The notes under the pieces were generated by a model. It had not been told where the DNA came from. It searched no databases and saw only the letters and a program-made list of their open reading frames with translations. Positions 1-4,850 of a DNA stretch of 11,118 bases are shown one piece after another; within the stretch, counting starts at the first letter, position 1; each line of letters starts with the position of its first letter. The DNA lies in the NCBI GenBank assembly GCA_030631125.1, contig DAOVLS010000052.1, positions 1 to 11,118 on the forward strand, given 5' to 3'. The stretch comes from Planctomycetales bacterium (GTDB taxonomy: Bacteria > Planctomycetota > Phycisphaerae > SM23-33). A program made the translations under genes and the position numbers.

Positions 1-518
1 AGGGCAAGGGGAATTTCTATCCAGACCGAAATAACCGATTCGGGGTACTTGGCGAAGATGATGGCAATCACCAACCCAAAGACCGCCAGAACCATCGTCA
101 GTTCAAGCAGCAGGATGATAAGAAAGAGTATTTTCGCCCTTGGGCTGATGATCTTACCGGCTATTTCGCCGACACTCTGGCCGCGATTGCGGAGCGATAT
201 GACCAGCGAGCCGAGGTCGTGGACCGCCCCGATGAAGATCGAGCCGAACACCACCCACAACAGCGCCGGAAGCCAGCCCCAGAAAACGGCTATCGCCGGA
301 CCGACGATTGGGCCGGTGCCCGCGATGGAAGTGAAGTGATGCCCGAAGATAACTCCCTTGCGCGTGGGGACGTAATCAACACCGTCGGCCAGTTCCTTAC
401 TGGGAACTTTTGCATCGCGGTCAAGCCGGAATATCTTCTTCGCCAACCACCGGCCATAGGTGTTGTAGGCGATGATAAATCCGACGAAACTTCCGATTGC
501 GATAAGCAGCGTACTCAT
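1..518 (-). CDS. cstA: CstA-family carbon starvation / peptide-pyruvate transporter, N-terminal 172 residues (3' end outside window)
   Basis: Reading the minus strand from the ATG at 518 gives 172 residues with no stop before the window edge. CstA proteins are inner-membrane transporters for peptides or pyruvate, induced on carbon limitation. Seen here: a first membrane helix (about residues 3-20, with the family-like YNTYGRWLAKK following), then a DGVDYVPTRKGVIFGHHF stretch (46-62) running into SIAGTGPIVGP (64-74), which is the CstA signature. More hydrophobic helices follow at about 75-98 and 129-157, with an HDLGSL segment (100-105) between them. Family members are usually 500-700 residues, so only about a quarter to a third is visible. 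GGAG (526-529 on the complement) sits 7 nt from the ATG and supports this start. The gene is divergent from the hydrolase gene at 1003, and its leader carries a strong palindrome (532-568) that could affect expression. The family call is firm; the substrate is not known. Confidence 0.93.
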   Translation of the reverse strand, partial: MSTLLIAIGSFVGFIIAYNTYGRWLAKKIFRLDRDAKVPSKELADGVDYVPTRKGVIFGHHFTSIAGTGPIVGPAIAVFWGWLPALLWVVFGSIFIGAVHDLGSLVISLRNRGQSVGEIAGKIISPRAKILFLIILLLELTMVLAVFGLVIAIIFAKYPESVISVWIEIPLA

Positions 519-531
519 GACGATACTCCAA

Positions 532-568
532 CGTTGGTGGCACAGGTTTTAAACCTGTGCCGCCAACG
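532..568. repeat. 18-bp-arm palindrome in the cstA leader
   Basis: The left arm 532-549 and right arm 551-568 are reverse complements at 17 of 18 positions; the one exception (538/562) would be a G-U pair in one RNA orientation. The core reads gcacaggttttaaacctgtg. It ends 3 nt from the cstA Shine-Dalgarno (526-529 on the complement), so in cstA mRNA the hairpin would lie just 5' of the ribosome binding site. It could be a dispersed REP-like repeat, a protein operator or a leader hairpin. A shorter palindrome with the same core lies at 10176-10194 inside hypF, which favours the dispersed-repeat view. Confidence 0.7.
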
Positions 569-725
569 CCGGCGCATCTTACGCATTACCCCCACCGGCG
601 TCCAGCCATTGAAAGCGCCACCCCGACGAACTCTCACGGCCTGATATTTACGATTGGATTTCTCGACGTGGTTGAGCAGTAATTCCCTTATTTTGCTTTA
701 TCCCGGCCCACGAACTACTGATAGG

Positions 726-764
726 TAATATCACCCGACCCGCTCGCCGGGCCGGGTGATATTA
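726..764. repeat. 17-bp stem, 5-nt loop hairpin
   Basis: The arms 726-742 (taatatcacccgacccg) and 748-764 (cgggccgggtgatatta) match at 16 of 17 positions around the loop ctcgc. No run of T follows on either strand, so it does not look like a simple intrinsic terminator. It sits 208 nt from the cstA start and 239 nt from the hydrolase start, in the middle of a divergent intergenic region. A REP-type element or a binding site for a dimeric regulator are both possible; the sequence alone does not decide. Confidence 0.65.
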
Positions 765-903
765 CTCATTGCCTGCCGACCTTGCGCAGGCGCGCTAAGC
801 ATCGGGAGGCGTAAAAAGAAGTTACTCATAATATCGCTGCACCTTTTCCCGTAAGCACTTGCGACTGCTCGTTCTTTTGCCATGATTGTGGTAATCTCCA
901 GTT

Positions 904-919
904 TGGCACGGTTGTTGAA
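904..919 (+). promoter_or_regulatory. Weak sigma-54 (-24/-12) promoter-like match
   Basis: The sequence tggcacggttgttgaa matches the sigma-54 consensus (TGGCACG, four bases, TTGCW) across the -24 block and the TTG of the -12 block. It has GA where the conserved GC dinucleotide of the -12 element should be. It would place a start site roughly 70 nt upstream of the hydrolase ATG. The missing GC is a serious defect, so this is only a candidate. Confidence 0.22.
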
Positions 920-1002
920 CCACACTCAACGGGCAGGCAAAAAAGGGTGCACTGACCCGGGGCAATGGATCTTTCCGGCGGATACACTGAAGGAGAAAAA
1001 TC

Positions 1003-2547
1003 ATGGACACGACGAAGACAGGAAACGGCAGGAAAATGTTGGTTCCGGTAGCGGCGTTTGTCGTATTTGGCCTGGCGCTCGTTGCGGTCGTTAAACTGGC
1101 AGCAAAACAGAAGACCTTGCCAAAGACCGCCACTACGCAGAAGATCGCTGCTACACAGCAGGCCTTTCCAAAGACCGCTCGAATCATCTTCCTGCACCAC
1201 AGTACGGGCGAATGCGTCTGGAACGGCGGTGTTCCAAAGTGGATGAAGGCATACAACGCCGCAAACCGCACGAAATACACCATCACCGAGCGGAACTTCC
1301 CCGCCGACGCGCCCTACGGGTGGGAGAACTACCCGTACGACTACTGGAACATCTGGGTCAGGAACGCGGGACCCAGGCCCTTCAAGAACGAGCCGACGCT
1401 GGAAATGCTCACCCGGAAGTACGAGATCATCATTTTCAAGCACTGCTTCCCGGTAACGAGCATCGAGGCCGACACCGGCCGACCTGACGTGGCCTCCGGG
1501 ACCAAGCGGATCGAAAACTACAAACTTCAGTACGCAGCCCTCAAGAAGAAGATGCGACTGTTTCCGAAAACCCGCTTCATCGTCTGGACCGGCGCTGTTC
1601 AGGTCAAAAATGACATGGACAAAGCAACCGCTATGCGAGCCAAGGCCTTCTTCGACTGGGTACGGAACAAATGGGACGAAAAAGGCGACAATATCTACCT
1701 GTGGGACTTCTATCAGTTGCAGACCGACGGCGGGTTGTATCTCAAGGGCCAGTACGCCCAGGCCGCAGCCGACTCGCACCCGAACGAGAAGTTCTCAAAG
1801 ACAGTGGCTCCCTATTTCTGCCGGCGAATCGTCGATGTAATCACCGGCCTCGGCGACGCGACGGACATCACCGGCAGAGGGCGGAAGATGCCCTTGGTCA
1901 CAACCAAACCCGTCGCGTCAGCGCCCGCTGCCACCAGGCCCGCAACCGTGCCGATCGCGCCGGAGGTGATCAAGGCGGGTATGGGAAAGGACAAGTGGCT
2001 GTTCGACAATGCCGAAAACGCCGCTTTGCAGAAGCAGCAATGGGGCAAGGCCGCCGCATACGCCAGGGACGGCGACAATCACGTCGTCAGAATCAACTTC
2101 GCCGACGGTGAAACAGAGGACTGGGGCGAGTACGGAAAACACAAAATAGTGCGCACCAAGCCGCCGGTCCGCAACTTCGACCTGAAGCCATACAAATATC
2201 TCGCGTTTCGGGTCAAGGCGGATCGCGAAATGCTGGTTGTGCTTGGCCTGGTGACCAGGCCGGCCCCTCGCGGCAGGGCGGATCAGTCTTACTTCGCCTT
2301 CAGCGCCTACGTCCGCCCCAGGCCCGGCGTGTGGACATGGTTCGTGTTTGACCTGACGAAACTGGAACTGGCGGTCGAAGGCCCCGACTTCTACGCCAAG
2401 GCCGGTAAGCCCGCGCGACCGATGCACCTGACAGGTATGAAGTTCTGCCTGAACCAGAAGAACGAGAAAGCGTCATTCGTCATCGACGACATCACCTTTC
2501 TCCGTCGCCTGCCGAAGGCCCTGAAGCCACACCTTCAGGCCCCGTAA
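1003..2547 (+). CDS. Exported/membrane-anchored SGNH-like hydrolase with C-terminal jelly-roll (carbohydrate-binding-like) domain
   Basis: This 514-residue protein starts at an ATG preceded by GGAG 8 nt upstream. A basic N-terminus and a hydrophobic helix (about residues 12-34) indicate a signal anchor. A Lys/Thr/Ala/Gln linker (35-58) leads to a domain opening with IIFLHHSTG (61-69), resembling block I of SGNH hydrolases with HHS in place of GDS; Ser67 is the likely nucleophile. A DSHPN motif (257-261, with His259) looks like the C-terminal catalytic block, although the Asp is two rather than three residues before His. A Pro/Ala/Thr linker (about 296-320) separates a C-terminal beta-rich domain (about 330-502). 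That domain ends FVIDDITFLRR, as in CBM11/CIA30-type jelly rolls. A role in deacylating extracellular polysaccharide is inference; the substrate is unknown. The end of the gene carries a small hairpin (2517-2542) overlapping the last codons. Confidence 0.72.
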   Translation: MDTTKTGNGRKMLVPVAAFVVFGLALVAVVKLAAKQKTLPKTATTQKIAATQQAFPKTARIIFLHHSTGECVWNGGVPKWMKAYNAANRTKYTITERNFPADAPYGWENYPYDYWNIWVRNAGPRPFKNEPTLEMLTRKYEIIIFKHCFPVTSIEADTGRPDVASGTKRIENYKLQYAALKKKMRLFPKTRFIVWTGAVQVKNDMDKATAMRAKAFFDWVRNKWDEKGDNIYLWDFYQLQTDGGLYLKGQYAQAAADSHPNEKFSKTVAPYFCRRIVDVITGLGDATDITGRGRKMPLVTTKPVASAPAATRPATVPIAPEVIKAGMGKDKWLFDNAENAALQKQQWGKAAAYARDGDNHVVRINFADGETEDWGEYGKHKIVRTKPPVRNFDLKPYKYLAFRVKADREMLVVLGLVTRPAPRGRADQSYFAFSAYVRPRPGVWTWFVFDLTKLELAVEGPDFYAKAGKPARPMHLTGMKFCLNQKNEKASFVIDDITFLRRLPKALKPHLQAP

Positions 2548-2572
2548 GGAAATAGGAATTCCGGGGGTGCCT

Positions 2573-2673
2573 TACTCAATTGCTATTCTCGTCGGTTTGT
2601 TTTGGTATTTATTGTCGTGGCCACGCCACCCGGTAAAGGGAATTACCACACTGTCATACAGCACAATTGAGTA
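2573..2673. repeat. 101-bp interval bounded by perfect 10-bp inverted repeats
   Basis: The sequence tactcaattg (2573-2582) is repeated in inverse orientation as caattgagta (2664-2673). The left end is preceded by ggaattccgggggtgcc (2555-2571). From memory, that resembles the palindromic REP sequences associated with IS200-like Y1 transposases, but I cannot verify this. No reading frame of note lies inside. It fills most of the 164-nt gap between the hydrolase and the barstar-family gene and could be a small non-autonomous element or decayed REP. Confidence 0.4.
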
Positions 2674-2711
2674 CAATCCTGCTGCAATGGAAGAGCAGCG
2701 GGAATAAGGCC

Positions 2712-3062
2712 GTGGGAAAACATAAAGAAACTCCGATAGTGAAGATCGATACCAGCCGCATTCGTGGATGGGACACGTTCCACAACGTGTTTGCCGAAGA
2801 GTTCGGATTCCCCAAATGGTACGGTCGGAACATGGATGCGTGGATTGATTGCATGGAATCTCTTGATGACCTAGAAGCAGGTATGTCTTCTGTTTCCGTT
2901 CAACCAAGCGGAGTACTTGTGATCCAACTGGAGCATGTTGCCGAATTCGCCACTCGATGTCCTGATCAGTACAAGGCGCTTCTGGAGTGCACTGCTTTCG
3001 TGAACTACAGTCGGATTGAGGTTGGCAAACGGCCCGTTCTGACACTGGCTTTTCACAAGTAA
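2712..3062 (+). CDS. Barstar-family (barnase inhibitor-like) protein
   Basis: Starting at GTG 2712, the product has 116 residues. The N-terminal part VKIDTSRIRGWDTFHNVFAE, followed by FGFPKWYGRNMDAWIDCMESL, is the characteristic barstar fold sequence, with the YGRN-DAW signature. Barstar proteins are small cytoplasmic proteins that block barnase-type ribonucleases by covering their active site. A TTG 45 nt upstream is in frame, but it lies inside an inverted repeat and has no ribosome binding site, while the GTG has ggaataagg just upstream, so the GTG is preferred. No ribonuclease gene is adjacent, so its partner, if any, is elsewhere. Orphan barstar-like genes are common, and some may act as immunity proteins against toxins of other strains. 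GC content (about 52% in one sampled 60-nt stretch) is lower than in the murJ and hyp genes. The family call is strong; function in this organism is unproven. Confidence 0.85.
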   Translation: MGKHKETPIVKIDTSRIRGWDTFHNVFAEEFGFPKWYGRNMDAWIDCMESLDDLEAGMSSVSVQPSGVLVIQLEHVAEFATRCPDQYKALLECTAFVNYSRIEVGKRPVLTLAFHK

Positions 3063-3170
3063 ACCTCCTTCGCGGCGGGTGGCCGCGGCAAGGGTAAGGA
3101 TTATTGATGTTGGATTGTATGGTCGCGGTAACATTGTAGCGGTTTTTTTACCCGTTTAGGAGCAGGCAGT

Positions 3171-3260
3171 CAGTCAGTAGGGCAGGCAAACTTGCCCGCG
3201 AAACTTTTGACACTGTGCCCGGTAAGCGTTCCGCGGGCCAGTTGGCCCGCCCTACGAACT
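3171..3260. repeat. ~90-bp dispersed repeat, copy 1 (upstream of the methyltransferase gene)
   Basis: This stretch matches 4113-4201 in the same orientation, with about eight differences including one single-base indel (roughly 91% identity by eye). Each copy is itself an imperfect inverted repeat. The left end gtagggcaggcaaacttgcc (3178-3197 region) mirrors the right end ggccagttggcccgccctac (3236-3255 region). That structure fits a REPIN- or MITE-like non-autonomous element. No coding potential is seen. It lies in the 288-nt gap between the barstar-family and methyltransferase genes. The rest of that gap is unremarkable apart from an A/T-rich stretch (about 3316-3337) just before the methyltransferase start. 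Confidence 0.85.
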
Positions 3261-3350
3261 GTTCTCCCAGAGAAATTGTTTGTGTCGATAAGACCTGGCG
3301 AATTAACTCCTGTAAGTAATAAAAAATAAAATATTAAGGACATATGAACA

Positions 3351-4151
3351 ATGAACGATAACGAACAAATGGAGTTCCTTTACGATCTTTTCGATTCCTC
3401 TTTGCCACGCCTTGGTCCCGGAGACGACTGCTCAACTAAACAAGCGTTGAACATGCTGCTTTCGGCGAGGTCACAGTGTATGGCTGGTAATCTCAGAGTT
3501 TTGGATATTGGTTGCGGTAACGGCGCACAGACGATCCAACTAGCTAGACATATTGACGGGACAATCTTGGCTGTGGATAATCATCAACCGTTTTTGGACG
3601 AGTTACAACGCCGTGCTAAAGCTGAGGGTGTTTCAGGTAAAGTGCAACTTTATTTGAGAGACATGTGCGAATTGGAGCTGGCCGAGGGTTCTTTTGATCT
3701 GATTTGGTCAGAGGGGGCCCTCTATAACATGGGATTCAGTAAGGGACTGGCAGTATGTTACTCCCTTTTGGTTTCCGGCGGGTTATTGGCGGCGAGCGAA
3801 CTTTCTTGGCTGCGGCCAGATTCTCCGACAGAGTGCCGACAGTTTTGGGACAATGAGTATCCTGCAATGGTGGATATTGATACCAACCTGGCCACCATAA
3901 AAAGCGCCGGATACCATGTCGTTGGTCATTTTACTCTTCCGGAGTCAGCCTGGTGGGATTCATACTATAATCCACTGGGAAAACGGCTCCAATCATTTCG
4001 GAAAAAGTATGTCACAAACCCGGAACGGATTGAGATGATCGATTCTGTACAGATGGAGATCGATATCTATCGCAAATACTCCAGCTACTATGGTTACGTG
4101 TTTTTTCTTATGCAGTCAGTAGGGCGGGCAAACTTGCCCGCGAAACGATGA
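3351..4151 (+). CDS. Class I SAM-dependent methyltransferase; C-terminal 12 codons come from a repeat
   Basis: A 266-residue Rossmann-fold methyltransferase. The SAM-binding motif I is VLDIGCGNG (50-58), followed by the acidic AVDNH (74-78) and FDLIWSEGALYNMGF (115-129) in the motif IV region. It is cytoplasmic, with no signal or membrane segment. The substrate cannot be told from sequence. The ATG at 3351 has AAGGA 10 nt upstream; an earlier ATG at 3344 hits a stop after five codons. The C-terminal part IDIYRKYSSYYGYVFFLM looks like the natural end of such proteins. The last 12 residues (QSVGRANLPAKR) and the stop are encoded by repeat copy 2, so the native end has been replaced or extended. 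Sampled 60-nt segments are 43-48% GC, well below murJ (about 70% in one segment), and the gene is flanked by repeat copies, both suggesting transfer. It is probably transcribed alone. The fold is firm; the role is unknown. Confidence 0.85.
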   Translation: MNDNEQMEFLYDLFDSSLPRLGPGDDCSTKQALNMLLSARSQCMAGNLRVLDIGCGNGAQTIQLARHIDGTILAVDNHQPFLDELQRRAKAEGVSGKVQLYLRDMCELELAEGSFDLIWSEGALYNMGFSKGLAVCYSLLVSGGLLAASELSWLRPDSPTECRQFWDNEYPAMVDIDTNLATIKSAGYHVVGHFTLPESAWWDSYYNPLGKRLQSFRKKYVTNPERIEMIDSVQMEIDIYRKYSSYYGYVFFLMQSVGRANLPAKR

Positions 4152-4201
4152 CACTGTGCCCGGTAAGCATTCCGCGGGCCAGTTGGCTCGCCTTACAAAC
4201 T
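4113..4201. repeat. ~89-bp dispersed repeat, copy 2 (overlaps the methyltransferase 3' end)
   Basis: This is the same element as 3171-3260 in direct orientation, about 91% identical. It begins inside the methyltransferase gene, provides that gene's final codons and stop (4149-4151), and on its other side abuts the IS481-type remnant, which it cuts on the 3' side. Both neighbours therefore appear interrupted at this element, which points to insertion here or recombination between copies. Confidence 0.85.
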
Positions 4202-4370
4202 TACTCACTCCGAGTATTGCCTGTGCAGGCTTACGAGCCAACCACTTGTCGCCGGTTGGCCGGCTGATGCCGAAAATCCGACACAGTGCAGCCTTCGAGA
4301 ACCCTTGTTTTTTACAATCGATGATAAACTTCATACGTTCTTCCATGGCACAGGTTTCCTTCCACGGCAT
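4202..4370 (-). pseudogene. IS481-type transposase, N-terminal remnant
   Basis: On the minus strand an ATG at 4370, preceded by AGGAG with 8-nt spacing, opens MPWKETCAMEERMKFIIDCK. A helix-turn-helix segment, KAALCRIFGISRPTGDKWL (about residues 26-44), follows. This matches the start of IS481/IS3-like transposases, whose N-terminal HTH binds the element ends. Similarity fades after about residue 46, and from about residue 58 the frame runs into repeat copy 2. The catalytic DDE domain (normally 250-300 further residues) is absent, so the gene is dead. A candidate end of the same element lies upstream at 4406-4450. Confidence 0.7.
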
Positions 4371-4405
4371 AGGCAACGCTCCTTTCGCCTATGCATGATA
4401 CAAGA

Positions 4406-4450
4406 TGTAAACCATGTGCCCGGTTCAATCTGTAAACTATGTAACCGGTT
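4406..4450. repeat. Two 20-nt direct repeats, probable end region of the IS481-type element
   Basis: The sequence tgtaaaccatgtgcccggtt (4406-4425) recurs as tgtaaactatgtaaccggtt (4431-4450), 17 of 20 identical with a 25-nt period. It lies upstream of the transposase remnant's start codon, where an element's terminal binding sites would be expected. Repeated TGTAAAC-type motifs at IS ends are typical of this kind of element, but the exact terminus and any target-site duplication cannot be defined here. Confidence 0.5.
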
Positions 4451-4462
4451 TGGACCACATGT

Positions 4463-4616
4463 TAGCCCACGGCGGGAGCCGTGGGTAATTGAGCACACCT
4501 TCTGAAAAAAGCCCTGTAAGGGCGGCAGAGGTTGCAATGCGTGAAATTTCTGTCGCCCCGCTGGGGCTTGTTTCACTTAGGGGACGTTCTTTTCCCATGG
4601 CTTCCGCCGTGGGCTA
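4463..4616. repeat. 154-bp inverted-repeat (MITE-like) element
   Basis: The 23-nt left arm (4463-4485, beginning tagcccacggcgg) is the reverse complement of the right arm (4594-4616, ending ccgccgtgggcta) at 21 of 23 positions. Inside, gccctgtaagggcgg (4511-4525) and cgccccgctggggc (4553-4566) are small hairpins and also partly complementary to each other. The whole unit could fold into one long interrupted stem. Another short hairpin, gccctccgggc (4627-4637), follows and may belong to the same repeat. No coding sequence of merit is present. A non-autonomous mobile element or dispersed structured repeat is the likely explanation. Confidence 0.65.
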
Positions 4617-4667
4617 CAAATCTTTCGCCCTCCGGGCTAAAAGAAAACAACCGGCAAGTGGTGAAAG

Positions 4668-4686
4668 TCAGTAGGGCCTTCAAACA
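4668..4686. repeat. Possible third, truncated copy of the ~90-bp repeat (left end only)
   Basis: The sequence gtcagtagggccttcaaac resembles the left end of the repeats at 3171 and 4113 (gtcagtagggc followed by four bases and caaac), identical at about 16 of 19 positions. The match stops where the 98-bp element begins. It is short enough to be chance, but the location among other repeats makes a truncated copy plausible. Confidence 0.4.
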
Positions 4687-4784
4687 ATGGGTGCCATGTT
4701 CTCGCCCGTAACGAGAAGTGAAGGGTGTGAACATGCTGTGGTACCAACATGCCCACCCGCTTCGCGTGAGGGCATGGCACCCAT
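4687..4784. repeat. 98-bp inverted-repeat (MITE-like) element
   Basis: Perfect 12-bp terminal inverted repeats, atgggtgccatg (4687-4698) and catggcacccat (4773-4784), bound this unit. Inside, the segment acatgctgtggtaccaacatg (about 4731-4751) and gcccacccgcttcgcgtgag give further small stems. The boundaries are sharp, and the unit abuts the possible truncated repeat on its left. It lies 66 nt upstream of murJ. No open frame of note. Comparable short elements of this style are, as I recall, scattered through some planctomycete genomes. Confidence 0.65.
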
Positions 4785-4850
4785 CAAAATATGTGTTACA
4801 GACGTCTGGGTCTTTCGTTTGGGGCTTCGATGTTGCATAATCTGCTGTGA

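Larger units (their letters stand above)
569..1002. other. Gene-free stretch between cstA and the SGNH-like hydrolase gene
   Basis: No plausible protein-coding gene was found. Long open frames that cross this stretch on the minus strand are antisense continuations of the hydrolase gene and have no recognisable content. It holds the hairpin at 726-764, a smaller imperfect hairpin around 772-790 (cctgccgaccttgcgcagg), a weak sigma-54-like match at 904-919 and the ribosome binding site of the gene at 1003. Promoters for both divergent genes should lie in this stretch, but I could not identify a convincing -35/-10 pair. Confidence 0.5.

Noticed and set aside
826..1779. 317-codon open frame on the minus strand opposite the SGNH-like hydrolase gene
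   Set aside because: Composition is Val/Pro/Gly/Arg-rich with no recognisable domain and it lies antisense to a gene with a clear start, signal anchor and motifs. It is a GC-driven shadow frame.
2667..2711. Upstream TTG start (2667) for the barstar-family gene
   Set aside because: It lies in the right arm of an inverted repeat, lacks a ribosome binding site, and adds residues not expected before the conserved KIDTSRI segment.
2572..3045. 157-codon minus-strand frame opposite the barstar-family gene
   Set aside because: The plus strand encodes a clear barstar sequence; the minus frame is Cys/Arg/Ser-rich without motifs.
3063..3170. Possible intrinsic terminator before the T-run at about 3141-3149
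   Set aside because: Only a very weak stem (cgc/gcg with a long loop) precedes the T-run, not enough to call a terminator for the barstar-family gene.
2548..4151. Barstar-family gene plus methyltransferase as a two-gene toxin-antitoxin or defence system
   Set aside because: No nuclease, toxin or defence domain is present, the genes are 288 nt apart with a repeat between them, and the methyltransferase lacks features of DNA modification enzymes. Co-location by mobile elements is the simpler explanation.
4406..4450. Two 20-nt direct repeats as a possible CRISPR array
   Set aside because: Only two imperfect units with a 5-nt gap and no cas genes. They fit IS end sequences beside a transposase remnant.
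4489..4674. 61-codon plus-strand frame within the 154-bp element
   Set aside because: It is made of inverted-repeat sequence with no domain and no ribosome binding site.
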